Part shown: positions 19,139-30,535 of the stretch, piece after piece
Layout: each line of letters opens with the position of its first letter
Numbering within the stretch: position 1 is the stretch's first letter
Origin: Branchiostoma floridae
Taxonomy: Eukaryota > Chordata > Leptocardii > Amphioxiformes > Branchiostomatidae
Length of the DNA: 48,593 bases
Assembly: GCF_000003815.2 (NCBI RefSeq)
Contig: NC_049982.1
Coordinates: forward strand, 3,349,929-3,398,521
Reading direction: 5' to 3'
The notes under the pieces: model-generated
Seen by the model: the letters and a program-made list of their open reading frames with translations, nothing else
Told to the model about the DNA's origin: nothing
The model's database searches: none
Position numbers and translations under genes: made by a program

Positions 19139-19348
19139 GGCATTTCAAAACCGGGGCCCGGCCGGGTAGCTTTCGGGAGCAAAAGTAATGATATAAAAGA
19201 TAAACAAATCCACAAAATGTCAAAATTAGATTCATGAGCATGATTGGTGCACATTTATAGGGATACATTTTAATTTTTCTCTTCTTACAACATCCCAACC
19301 GGGCCCGGTTTTGGAAATGTGACCGGTTTTAGAAATGTGACCTAGGCC
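19139..19348. mobile_element. 210-bp PIF/Harbinger-like MITE
   Basis: TTA duplications (19136-19138 and 19349-19351) flank ends carrying inverted copies of catttcaaaaccgggg-cccgg and ccgggcccggttttggaaatg. The right end has an extra copy of the gaccggttttagaaatgtga unit before GGCC. It inserted 20-25 bp after the LINE tail. Confidence 0.65.
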
Positions 19349-19351
19349 TTA

Positions 19352-20012
19352 GGGGTAGCATGTACAGGTACCCATTTTCCGTAGTGTAATACATAATTTA
19401 AAAGGACGCCTGTCCATAAAAAACGTATCTTCACTTGGTAGGATACAAGTATCCCATTCTTACATGCACAATCTAATGGAATAAAAACATCCAGGGATAA
19501 CATTATCACATTTTGGTTATCATGAATCACAACTTTTTGTTGCATACGTTGTGAGTTCTCTATATGGCCGTAAATCCCAGGTTTATATGGGAGGTATTCA
19601 AGCGTTTTATCAGATGTTCCAGTCAGTTAACAACCCAACGATCCTGTCGTTCTGCCTAACGAACCAGTGATTAATCCTTAATTACCTGTACCCTACAGTC
19701 TACACAGACACCTGCCACAGGCTGGCCATGCTGGAGTCTTGTGACTGCTCTGGGTAGGATTTAAAATAAACAACAATACAACTTGGCGAGAACTGTGACA
19801 GCAGCTACCACGCAAATTATGATGCAAGCTGGATCAGGTAAGATTAAGGTCCTGTGAAAATAAGTGGATGTACGGTGAGTTAATATTTCCTGTCTGACTA
19901 ATGAACTCCAGCCCCACAAGGGAACATTCCTGACATTCCCTGTCCTGATGATTCTTCACTGGAACATCTTACTGTTGGTTACTGTATCCTCAACAACACA
20001 CCAGCCTCGGGA
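19352..20012. other. Noncoding stretch, nothing recognised
   Basis: No supported gene or element. Confidence 0.4.
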
Positions 20013-20015
20013 AAC

Positions 20016-20108
20016 AATCCTCACACTCACACTGTCACAGCCAAGTTCAAACTCACACCAACAATCCTCACACTCACACTGTCACAGCCAAGTTCAAACT
20101 CACACCGA
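20016..20108. repeat. 46-bp tandem duplication
   Basis: caatcctcacactcacactg through caagttcaaactcacacc is present twice in a row, nearly identical. Confidence 0.9.
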
Positions 20109-20796
20109 CAGCGGCAACAATGGGGCAGATGGTAACGTTACATACTGGAGATGACCAGTTTCCTACCCAGCTGAAACCACTATACCCTACTCTACTCTAG
20201 TTTGCACCTTATATGTTTTCCTATTAATTCCAAAAATGGAGGGCTTTATTACTAAAAAAAGGGAAAAACAAGTTTCAAACCTTGTAATTTTCAAAACTTG
20301 TCATCTAAAATAAAGAACGGTCAAGAAACATGTACATGTGTCTAAGACATTGTTGTGAAATGTAAATGTAAGAAAATACTGAAAGATGCTGACTGAAAGA
20401 CCCCTAAGCAGTTATTTCTGGTATGTAGGCCTGATACAGCCTCCAGGGAACTCTGCACTTGTACAACTACGGGCAAAGTTGCCTCCCCTCCTGACGTCTT
20501 CATCGCCCACCCCCCCCACCCCCATCTGGACTGACTCTGGTCAAGGTCACCTCTGCCTGTCACACGTCAAGGTCACTCCTACCTGTCACAACAACCTATG
20601 GAGTCTTCAGGTGTCTCAGGTTACAGATGCCCAAACCTGGGGACACGCTACACTTGAAGCAATTTTCTCTTCACACATACATTGTACACCCTCCCAAGCA
20701 AACCACCTTGTGTAATTGTCTTCAACTTTAGGTAACACTTCCATTCAAAGACTTGGTATAAAGCCTTGTATTAGTAGTGGTAACTCCAGATTTTCA
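20109..20796. other. Noncoding stretch, nothing recognised
   Basis: A C-rich run lies at 20509-20524. Nothing else supported. Confidence 0.4.
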
Positions 20797-20895
20797 TCCA
20801 GTCACTGAGGAGAGACAGCAGATGTTGTCTGAAAGGTCTGATCTTTCCAAAATTAATTCTATCCAGTTGCTCCGGTAACTGTTAGTAAGTGTTAC
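20797..20895. repeat. Dispersed repeat (family T), copy 1
   Basis: cagtcactgaggagagacag, gttgtctgaaaggtctgatc and tccagttgctccggtaactgt match 32140-32225 in this window at roughly 80% by eye. This is a block I recall as common in lancelet noncoding DNA. Confidence 0.6.
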
Positions 20896-21424
20896 CTGGT
20901 GCCTGAGGTGTGTCCCATGTTTCATATACCCATGGGTGTTACCACTAAGTTAGTGTAAATTATACTCTTGTGTAGGGAAAGGGAAGGAGAATTTGTCCAT
21001 CTTCCTTTATCCAGAATTCTGAGTGAGTGCTTACATGATCGTTGCAACTTAACACCTGACAGAAAACTCCAACATAGTCAAATCAGCAAACCATAGCCCC
21101 ACCCCCGCCCCCCACATACCAGGACATGTCGTGTTTCTCTCTCCTGTTCCATACCAGTACAACACTCCCAGCAAATTCCATGGGAAAAACAACAACCTGG
21201 CTGAATTTCGGACATGCGACCTACGGAATACTCTAACAAATGTTACCTGAACTTGAGGACCTCTGAACAGCTTCAACAGACGAAGCACTTCCAACTTTTC
21301 CGTGCGTAGGAGTGCGGAATGGTGGTGGTGTCCGCTGGTATTCCTGGCTGGAAACTGCGGGAATGCAGAAGCTGGGAACTGATTCCTTATGCTGGGCACC
21401 AACAGGCAGCTGGCATGTCAGGAA
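20896..21424. other. Noncoding stretch, nothing recognised
   Basis: No supported gene. The 117-codon minus-strand frame at 21049-21402 has no recognisable features. Confidence 0.4.
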
Positions 21425-21735
21425 TGGGGGTGGGGTACCCTGGGGGAGGGGGGCTGTCACTCAGGGGGGGGGGGGCTGTCACTGGTCATCTCTGTCACTG
21501 GGAGGGGTTCAAGCTGCTCATTGGTCCATGGGAACTGGGGAGAGTCCAGTAGTGGTGAGGGGAAAGTCTGAATAAAGGGATGAATCAGTACTGGTGAGAC
21601 AGGGGCTATCAGGCTGGTCATTGGTCCACCGGGAATTGGGGACAGACCAGTAGTGGTGAGGGCAGAGTCCATACATAGGGATGAGCCAGTAATGGCGAGA
21701 CAGGGGGCATCATTTGGTAGTGCTCCAGCTGACAT
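21425..21735. repeat. G-rich tract and ~115-bp duplication
   Basis: Poly-G tracts (21427-21475) are followed by a block (cattggtccatgggaactgg ... gtgagacagggg) at about 21510-21610 that repeats with changes at about 21618-21708. Confidence 0.75.
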
Positions 21736-22400
21736 CCAGTCCATAGTGTTCAGGATACTTAATTGCTTTTCTAAGGGTTGACATATTACTACTAATCCAC
21801 AGTCCTACCAGATTACGAATACCTACTATGGATTAACGGTCGCCAAAGGAGCAATAAATAAACAAGACGTCCTTTGGGAAACAGAGGAGGAATATATGAA
21901 TAGATAAATAAAAAAGATAAAACATGCAAAAGCAGAAAATATGAAACTCATCAGCAGCCTGCAAAACACACAGAATCTTTGAGGCTGCCAAACAAGAATC
22001 ACCCAAAAATTACCAATTTGAGGAATCTGAAATTCTAAACATATTTCAGCACAAGCAAAGTGAGAAGTGAGATATTTGTGGCCCTGGCAGGAGAATAAGA
22101 TGGGATTTGGGCATGTGGAGCTCTGATAACCTCTTATCTCTCCCCAACATGGTGCCATTCGGGATGACCTTGGAGAAGCCATTACACACCGTGACCTTTG
22201 ACCCTTTGGCCACAGCGACAGACACTATTCTATAAATTACAACTACCTTACTGAAGACTGGCGGTCTAACTGTTGGAATGTACCAACTGTCCGCCAGGGG
22301 TGGGGAAGTCACACTAAAGGTTTAAATGGCTTGCGAGAAAAAGACAGATTTCAAACTGCAAATGTACACAACCTGGAATTTTCCACAAAAAAAAGTTTAC
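21736..22400. other. Noncoding stretch, nothing recognised
   Basis: A minus-strand frame near 22130-22260 has hydrophobic then polar sequence but no identifiable family. Confidence 0.35.
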
Positions 22401-22404
22401 ATTA

Positions 22405-22774
22405 GGCCACACCAATTTAATTTCTTGGTTCACGGATTCGCTCGCTCCGATACTTTGGAAATAAAAAAATAAAAATAAAAATTACCAATCAGCAAATTTT
22501 CACCATTAATGAAACCATTCACCAACTTCCTGGTGTAGCAAATTGGCCTTTATATCATAAGCTCCTTAAAATCAACAAACAGGTGCTGTTATTGTACAGT
22601 AATAGTGGTTTTGTACTTTTTTCAAGCAGAAAACTTTTTATTCTTAATATTTTTGATTAGCTCTTACCTTTACCCCAACCATTTTACAATTTTTATTTTT
22701 ATTTTTATTTCGCCCTTTCGCTCCATATTTTTTATGAAAAAATCCGTGAACCAAGAAATTAAATTGGTGTGGCC
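22405..22774. mobile_element. 370-bp PIF/Harbinger-like MITE with TTA TSD
   Basis: Inverted ends GGCCACACCAATTTAATTTC ... (reversed identical) extend exactly for at least 34 bp (through ttggttcacggatt). TTA lies at 22402-22404 and 22775-22777. The interior holds A-rich aaataaaaaaataaaaataa and its inverse, extending the foldback. Confidence 0.9.
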
Positions 22775-22777
22775 TTA

Positions 22778-23430
22778 TGGAAAAAACATAAACTTCTTGC
22801 AAAAAATGTGGCAAGCCACAAGTATTTTTGTGCCATGGTGATGAAATCCATGGCTATCACTTCTTGCAGTACAGACTACAGTACAGGGTGTAAAATGAAC
22901 GACATGTGCACATGTCTGAATAGTGATTCTGCCAGAGCTGTTCTGTATTCCAGAAATGCCTGACACAGAAAACCCCCAGAATCCACTGTGAACAGACAGA
23001 CAATTCAAATTACTCCCCAAAACTGACGGCATTTAACCAATCAGCCTGTCCGTCGGGAATTTAAAAAAGTCACTGCTCAGAGAGGTAAAACATTCTTTTT
23101 AAATGAAACCAAAAAAGCTGTAACAAGATATTGCAACAAAAAACATTTTCACCCAAACAAACAACACACCAACAATAACACTTCTCAAACTCCGAAATCC
23201 TGAAACAAGCAAGTTACAAACAAGGCCGCCTCCATACGGCAGAACCAACACAAAGTATGCAGTACATATACAGGATACTGGTGTGCTATAGTAGCTTATA
23301 TATGCAGCCCCACACGAATCACTCCTGTAGCTCCTTAGTGCACAGAGAGGCAGTCTGGTGGACCATCACTGCTCAACCTGCACATGGAGCCAGCCTTGTT
23401 GGTATTCAGCACATGGGCTGTCTGAGACAC
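22778..23430. other. Noncoding stretch, nothing recognised
   Basis: No supported gene or element. Confidence 0.4.
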
Positions 23431-23439
23431 ACATGCACT

Positions 23440-23560
23440 TTACAAGGGTCTACATGGGGGTCCTAACAGCACATATATGTACAACTATAGCATATGAGGG
23501 TCTACATGGGGGTCCCAACACCACATCAATGTACTTTATAAGGGTCTGCATGGGGGGTTC
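23440..23560. repeat. ~54-bp degenerate repeat (3 units)
   Basis: gggtctacatgggggtccta, gggtctacatgggggtccca and gggtctgcatggggggttcc recur at about 23448, 23502 and 23551. Confidence 0.75.
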
Positions 23561-24300
23561 CCACAGCTTGAGTGTTGGGTGCACAGAATTGCCAGCCCTG
23601 ATGACACCACGCACTACCCACTACACCTGCTGCATACTAATGATGCGCCACGCGGGAGACTGAGCACAATCAATATCACAGCTCTACACGACGGGAACGT
23701 GCACCGCTTTGAACAAGCACCGCTCCTCCGGTTTTCTACTCAGATATCGAAAGAGAATTGATGTTGGGGAGGGGTGGGTGAAAAAACCCTGCTCCTATCT
23801 GTCATGAATAAGATAGAAATGGCTGTGGTTTTATTCTTGTTTTTTTCACACTAAGGCTGTGACTCTTTTTTCCAACAGGAAACAAGCAGGTTTGACCTGA
23901 CCAATGATATTAGTGGGTTCTTGGGTAGAAATACTGTAATTTCTGATTTTTTCAACGTACATTTATGTTCAGTTACGACTGTAACGGAACTTATCATTAC
24001 TGATAACAAATAAATCACTGACTTTTTTTACGTGCACCTTCTGCCACCATGAATATTTGGTTCCGAGAACAAGTTAGATTTTCTCAAAATGTGAAAGTTT
24101 GGTAGAAGAGAAAGTAAATACTGGTGAACATTTTATTCAGGGAAAGTCTGTTGCAGCTGGTACACACATTTTTGCTTCTGCACCAGAAAAAAAGGAAACA
24201 ATTTGCTCCTGCCGCAGTGTCCTTCAAACTGCCCACCTGAAGGTCGTTTCCCCTGACTGGCAGCCTGGAAACTGAGCCGGAATTCTGCCATGATTTCCCA
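23561..24300. other. Noncoding stretch, nothing recognised
   Basis: No supported gene or element. Confidence 0.4.
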
Positions 24301-24303
24301 TCA

Positions 24304-24688
24304 GGCCTAGGGAAAAAATGTTGTGTTTCCTGTTTCAGTCCTGAAAAAATTATGGTCAATAGGTAGGGATTATCTTTTTTTTTCTTATCATCTTTTAAGG
24401 CTGGCCAAAACTCTAGTGATACATAGAATTGAACAAAGTAAACTGAAATGCATGAGAACACTAAGTGTCTTTCAATGTCAAACTTGCATGTTGTAGATAA
24501 TAGATACATCCATCCTTTATTAGATAGCACAAGCAGTGTTTTTATTTCAATAGGAAGCAGGCTGAATAAAAATCATAAACTGGAAGCTATGTGACCCAAC
24601 TGCCCACCCCCCAAAAAATAAGTCTAGGGTTTGAAATTTTTCTAGGGTAGGTAGGGAAACAGGAAAAACAACATTTTTTTCTTGGGCC
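24304..24688. mobile_element. 385-bp PIF/Harbinger-like MITE (family H1, copy 1)
   Basis: Ends GGCCTAGGGAAAAAATGTTG and, reversed, GGCCCAAGAAAAAAATGTTG continue as TTTCCTGTTTC. A tca triplet flanks both sides (24301-24303 and 24689-24691). The interior matches 39938-40326 throughout (ggtagggattatctttt; tacatagaattgaacaaagt). Confidence 0.85.
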
Positions 24689-24691
24689 TCA

Positions 24692-25237
24692 CCGGTACAT
24701 TGTACATGTAGGCAGGAGAAATAACGTGGATTATATCATCACGGAGAAGGGTTAGTCAGTGGGGCATCAATCAGGTCTTTATTTCTATTTATCTGAAGTG
24801 AAAAAATTATTTCAAAATCATTGAAAGAAACAATAAGAAACATGATGCCTTGGATGATGATTTGTAATAGTCGTTTAGTATATGAGGTTTTTAATATCAC
24901 ACAGTGAGATGACATACTTTATTGCACAGGCAACACGTTAGCATCAGACTGCTGTGAAAATATAACATGACTTCATTTGATAGCTGATTCTGCTGCTGAG
25001 ATAACAAATTTTATTGTTACTTTTATTGTGATTCTAAACGTGTACAAATGTAGCAATTGAGTAGCTAAAATAGGGAAATATGGTTGGTACAAGTCTACAT
25101 ACTGTACATGTAATTTCTCTCTTCCTTACATATCATATGTAAACTTCATTCTATTACATTTATCATATCTATACAATTTAATAACCCGAAGAGTTATAAC
25201 TTAATTCCCCGTGATGACGTGGAACATATAAAAAGAA
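24692..25237. other. Noncoding AT-rich stretch, nothing recognised
   Basis: No supported gene or element. Confidence 0.4.
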
Positions 25238-25325
25238 GTCTGATGTAATGACTAACCGTATGATGTAACGACTAAGCGTGTGATATAACAACTATAAGCA
25301 TGTGATATAACGACTAAGCATGCAG
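25238..25325. repeat. ~21-bp degenerate repeat (4 units)
   Basis: gatgtaacgactaagcgtgt-type units recur four times. Confidence 0.75.
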
Positions 25326-26395
25326 GTAAGTGTTCATTATACGACAATTATTCCACCATCGCACGTCGCTCCCAGATCATTAAACCGCCCACTTCACATT
25401 TCACTGGCATTTCCCATCTAGTGCCAGCCATCCCGCGTATCACGTCATGCCAGCGTAAAACTGTCAATTCACTGTTACCATGGAAACCAGGGGGCGTGAG
25501 TACCGTGAGCGCTGACGTCGGATGACAGAACTCCGATATGAGTGACACCGCTCCGTAATGCCATATATAATATAGTGCTTCTACAAGTTGTAAATAAAAC
25601 ATGATGCCTCCGTCAAAAACTGGGACAACATGGAGAATACAAACCCTAAAAAGAACTGGATGCTTTCTGGTGCTTATGATTTATAATATCAAACAAATAT
25701 CCACATAAATATAATAGAGTCTGTGCCTGAATCTGGGTTGATGTGTAAAAAATGAGCTCAATTATTAAGCTTGCTGATGTGAGTAACAATAGTAATATCT
25801 GAACCTACATCTGTTAGCTATGTGGAAATAATGTAATAACTTTGGGTTGAATATGTGACTTTTGTCTGAATTACCTCTGCAGGTATAATGTAACAAGATC
25901 TAACGAGATCTTAAGGACTACCAAGAAGAAAAAGAAAGAGTACAATGTATAATGTAACAACCTACATATGCCTCTTTGTGGTTGTCAATATGAATATGAC
26001 AGTGTGCTTGAGTGTCCAACTGCTGGACAATTTGTGAAATGTGAAAACCATAAAACTAACGTTATTTGATGTTTGGGAATATAATATGTGAATCTGGGAC
26101 CAGATGTAATAAATAGTGATATAAAAGCCCATAAAATGTCTCGATGACGTTTGATACCACATAACGGTCCATGTAACTGTGCCCAAAATTGGGACAGGAT
26201 GTCAGACCAAAATTCAATAAAATCCATAAAATGCAGAACATGAATAAAACATAAAATCTGTGCCAACTCTGGAACACCAGCGAGTCAGATGTTGGAAAGA
26301 ATGATTTCAGATGCATTTGTCTGAAAACTTGTTTGTTAATAAAATGTGACAGCTGAGTCCAAAGCTGAGATAACAGGTAAATCTAGATTCAAGGT
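25326..26395. other. Noncoding AT-rich stretch, nothing recognised
   Basis: Short frames only; repeated cataaaatg / aataaaat motifs at 26100-26260. Confidence 0.4.
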
Positions 26396-26849
26396 CAGGG
26401 CTCAAAATGCTGGGTGCAAAAATTATTGATTCTATTTTGTGTACTCAAACTTGGAGCTGTGCGCCTGATTTGCAACTGTTGGTGCAGCTAGACATGTCCA
26501 GGGCTCAAAATTCATTTTTTGGATTAGGTGCACTGGTGCACCTAGCTTAAAAAATTGGGTGCACCAAAACTTTTTTGGGTGCACCTCTTAAATTCAAGAA
26601 ATAACCTAATAGCAAAACCTAGTTACAAGCTATCAAATTCTTAAACAAGTACCATGACAGACATTTTTGTTATCTTTCTGACACTTAGATGTCAAGAATA
26701 TGATGTATACTGGTATACTTTGATACCTTTACATACATAAACCTAAGAAAATATTTGGGTGCACCCTGTGCACCCACAGAAAATAATTGGGTGCACAGCT
26801 CCAATTTTGGGTGCACCTGGGTGCACAAAACCCAGTATTTCGAGCCCTG
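26396..26849. mobile_element. hAT-like element, composite of two copies
   Basis: cagggctcaaaatgctgggt at 26396 and cagggctcaaaattcatttt at 26499 are two left ends; the right end is the inverse, cccagtatttcgagccctg, ending 26849. ggtgcacc/gggtgcac repeats fill the interior. No 8-bp TSD is visible, so the outer copy is probably broken. A lone left end (cagggctcgaaagtc) also occurs at 38847. Confidence 0.65.
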
Positions 26850-27175
26850 CTGTCTGTAGGGTTGTACACTAGCATACAGCACATTCTCAACACTCATACA
26901 TGTTAGAAAAAAATAAAACCTTTGAGGTATTCACTTGTAAAAATTTTGCAGGATTAGCTATAGAACGTCAGTTTGAAGCTAAGAAAGGCAGTAAAGTTTG
27001 TATCAGGTTTTGCTCTTCAGTTTATGCCTTACCTGCTTATTACATGTTTTTTATTCAAGTTTTTTTTCCGTGCACGTAAATTTGACGGTTAAGTGCAGCA
27101 GCGCATCTATCCCTGAAAATGAGTTTCTAGCCCTAGTTGTGTTCAGCTCTCAGATTATTAGAAAATTACTGCACA
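26850..27175. other. Noncoding stretch, nothing recognised
   Basis: No supported feature. Confidence 0.4.
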
Positions 27176-27177
27176 TT

Positions 27178-27452
27178 ACACGTTCCAATATACACTTCCA
27201 TGGAAATCAGTCTCCCAAACCTGACAGATATTAAACCTACAGAGTACATCCGTACATGTTCCAATATGCACTTCCATGGAAATCATAGTCTCCCAAACCT
27301 GTCAGATATAAAACCCCTGCACAGTACATCCGTACACGTTCCAATATGCACTTCCATGGAAATCATAGTCTCCCAAACCTGTCAGATATAAAACCCCTGC
27401 ACAGTACATCCGTACACTTTTTCAATATGCACTTCCATGGAAATGAGTCTGC
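27178..27452. repeat. ~80-bp tandem repeat (4 units)
   Basis: gttccaatatgcacttccat, ggaaatcatagtctcccaaa and cctgtcagatataaaacccc recur; the third and fourth units are nearly identical. Confidence 0.9.
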
Positions 27453-27640
27453 CCATTTTCCCCGATTATCTCACACGCCACGCCGGAACATCTGATACGG
27501 CGCTAATTAAGATTGACGAGGGCCGGGTTAACGTGCGCATGATTTCCGCGATGGGTTTCCATATTCTCCCTACGCGCCCCGTGCGTCCGGGGAACAGAAA
27601 ACGAGGCCGGCTGAACAGGCGCGGCGACATTTTACCCTGA
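27453..27640. promoter_or_regulatory. Isolated CpG-rich segment, candidate regulatory element
   Basis: About 190 bp with dense CpG (tacggcgctaattaagattg, acgtgcgcatgatttccgcg, ctacgcgccccgtgcgtccg) inside CpG-poor AT-leaning DNA, not part of any repeat found here. It contains a homeodomain-type taattaa core. No exon is supported, so an unmethylated enhancer/promoter is the guess. Confidence 0.35.
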
Positions 27641-27685
27641 ATATTTCATGTCCAAAACCACAAGCTCGACGGGCGAATCATAAAT

Positions 27686-28024
27686 CTCTTTTCTCTCTCA
27701 TACCTGGGAAAAATTTAACTCAGAACTAAAACCTGCCTTTGGGGCTATCCTGAACGATACCTAAACAGTCTACATTGTATATCTTATGTCTGATACGTTG
27801 TTAATGATTCTCTGTAGTATATTCCTCACTAGATAATGTACTATTCAATCTCTTTTCTCTCTCGTACTTGGGAAAAATTTATCTTGGGAAAAATTTATCT
27901 CTGAACTTAAACCTGCCATTGGGCTGTCATGAACGATACCTAAACATTCTATCTCTTATGTCTGATACCTTGTTAATGATTCTCTGCACTGTATTCCTCA
28001 CTAGATAATGTAATATTCAATGGT
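27686..28024. repeat. ~165-bp tandem duplication
   Basis: ctcttttctctctcatacct ... cactagataatgtactattcaa is repeated immediately, with an extra short duplication of cttgggaaaaatttatct at 27868-27902. Confidence 0.9.
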
Positions 28025-28560
28025 TTTAATAGGCTTCAAATGAGACCAGTATTGCCTGTTATATGTTTTGTATTTTATTGTAGACAGCCTTTATTCTATT
28101 GTAGACAGCCTCTACCATCACAAACACCTTCATATGTGCAGGATGCGGCAGAGACTGTCACTCCAGAATCGGCTTGTTCAGCCACCAAAGAAGATGTCGA
28201 CCATGACCAAAACCCATCGTCTCTTTAGACGGACGGAGGCCAATGATGTTTTGTATTGGTACCTATTGTATTCTCACATTTGTGTAATAATGTGTGGTGA
28301 AAACTCCTTTGATATCAAAGCTGTACAATTCCTACTCTAGGCTGCAAACAAACGTCAGTCCATGCTGCAGTATAGCAGAAACAAACCAGTCTACTGCTCG
28401 TCCCTCACTGAAACCCTGAGAAGAAAACCCCACAGTCTCCGACCGTACAATTCTCTTTTTCTTTCCAGTTATCGCTTCTAAAGAATCCAGGTTAGAATGT
28501 GGGCTCTATTCACCAACAGTACGGATAGCGGCCCCCTGTTAACCAGTGCTGACAGCCTAG
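28025..28560. other. Noncoding stretch, nothing recognised
   Basis: A 19-bp duplication (attgtagacagcctttattc / attgtagacagcctctacc) lies at 28077-28115. No gene recognised. Confidence 0.4.
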
Positions 28561-28850
28561 CGACCCCCCTGCCGTCTCCACAACAATGCGCCCCTCACAT
28601 GGCGTGCCCCCCTCCCCCACAGCTATTGTACCTGCACAAATCCGTCTTCAGGAGCCTCCAGCGTGTCTAAGACGCACTGCGGCGCGGCCAGCGGAGCAGA
28701 CTGCTATTTATCGTCTGTGCGGGGAGCGCCGTGGTTTGTACGTGATAACGGCTATTTATCGTCTGCGAGAAGAGCGCCGTGGTTTCTACGTGATAACGGC
28801 GCTGCGTGCGTCTGAGACTCGGACCCGGAATTCATCCACTACTTGAGAGA
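28561..28850. repeat. CpG-rich segment with 48-bp duplication
   Basis: ctatttatcgtctgtgcggg ... tacgtgataacgg at 28703-28751 is repeated at 28752-28799. The surroundings are CpG-rich (gcggcgcggccagcggagc). Confidence 0.75.
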
Positions 28851-29330
28851 CAAACACCAGGAGCTTGGGACTTAGTTCAAGGGACTCGACAGAGGAGACT
28901 GAGCAGGGCACTTCCTCAGACCAAGGTTATACAGAAGAACCTCCTACATGATATCATAACCTCCTTGTTCATGGTGAGAGCAAAGGGATTTTAACCCACA
29001 TGACGCTGGGTGTGATCACCAGTAGTGGGCACCATAACAGTTTTGAATGTGCCTGGTGGCAAAGGGCCTGAACCTGAACCAGTGCTCTTATAAAATATAA
29101 TGTCACCAGAAGAAGATAGATTATATTAAGAGCAAAAAGAAAGCAGAGGATCTATTTATGACATCATATTCTCGTAGTTATACCATTAACATAAATGACA
29201 CATGACTGTACTAAAATAATGGCATAGAAAGGTGGTAACATACAGGCAGTACCAAGCTGAGGCTCACATGAACTATCACGGTAAAATGTTTGACGTGTGT
29301 CAGCGTAAGGATGTCTACAGTAGGTCCTAC
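28851..29330. other. Noncoding stretch, nothing recognised
   Basis: No supported feature. Confidence 0.4.
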
Positions 29331-29338
29331 CCTCCTGC

Positions 29339-29684
29339 CAGGCTTTTAGCCAGGCATGCGTCAATGGACGCACTTTTCTTAGAATAACAAGAAATTTTAT
29401 GCCCCTGGACGCCCTTACACTGGGGAGAAAATCGTCTGACAAACATGAAATTCTGATTGACCAGGGATGCTACCAGGTCATCTGTGGTCGCAATCTTCTA
29501 CTGTGACCTCTGGAACAGTATTTTTGCCTCTTGGGATACCTAAGAATGCACTTTTTAAACTTAAAATCATCAAAAACTCTGCACCATGGAAGGTGGATGC
29601 CCCCAGACCCCCCTACAATAGTCACTTACCGTGACTCACCAATAAGTTTGGACTCCCTATTATAAAATCCTAGCTAAAAGCCTG
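29339..29684. mobile_element. 346-bp hAT-like MITE with 8-bp TSD
   Basis: Inverted ends CAGGCTTTTAGCCAGG / ...TAGCTAAAAGCCTG. Exact 8-bp duplication cctcctgc at 29331-29338 and 29685-29692. The interior shows an imperfect ggacgc/gcgtcc foldback. No transposase. Confidence 0.9.
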
Positions 29685-29692
29685 CCTCCTGC

Positions 29693-30320
29693 CCTACATG
29701 TGTGTGTTTATGTACAATGTAAGAGAAGGTGATCTTTTCTCTTACACATGTAGCTGAATTCTGGACGTGGTCCAATTCTGGGGAGGGGGGGGGGGGGGGC
29801 ATTCATGTACAACAACATAGAACATAGGAAACTGTACAGGAGGTCAAACTGATCAACCTTCCAAGGTCAAAGTACAGATAAAATCAGGCAGACTTTTGGT
29901 GGCCAACAAACATTGGACCTGGGACCTGAACTCATGACACTGGCAACACTACACAAGAAACATACGCATCACAAACTAGCAGTAACTAACTCACTGGCAA
30001 GTACTGTACACAAATACGACATTAGTCGACTCGTTACCATCAGGGACAGACAGAAATTAGAATGTGTATAATAATCGAATAGAGCATCACGTCCACTGAA
30101 AGCTATCAGCATTCAGCTCTTCAACTATTTTGAGAAAGAAGACTAGAAACAACAACCACCTGCAACAGTCTCATCCTGTAATCATTCACAAGCCATGATC
30201 TGGCAGTGGACAGTCATAGAGTGCAATACAAGGGTTCAATGTTCTATGTGTGATCAAATACAGTACACCTGTGCCTGGAGCAATGACGAGACAACATTGT
30301 ACATGTAGCAATGAGCAAAG
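29693..30320. other. Noncoding stretch with a hairpin and poly-G
   Basis: tgtaagagaa / ttctcttaca (29718-29746) forms a perfect 10-bp stem. A poly-G run lies at 29782-29799. No gene recognised. Confidence 0.5.
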
Positions 30321-30324
30321 ATTA

Positions 30325-30535
30325 CCAGAGTAGTGTCGGCTACAACAATTTACAAGTGGTACGTTCAGTGTAGTGTCAGCTAGTGGTTACAGCAATACAA
30401 GTGGTTTGTATGGTGCAGTGTCAGCTACATCAGGAAGCTCTGTGTGGAGTACTGGAGCAGGAAAGTGTAGTCATGACACGAAAGAAGAAGAAGCGTAGTG
30501 GTTACAACAATGTACAAGTGGTACGTACCTTGTTG
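30325..30535. repeat. Degenerate ~50-bp direct repeats
   Basis: agtgtcggctacaacaattt, gtgtcagctagtggttacag and gtagtggttacaacaatgta, each followed by acaagtggt, recur three to four times. Confidence 0.6.
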
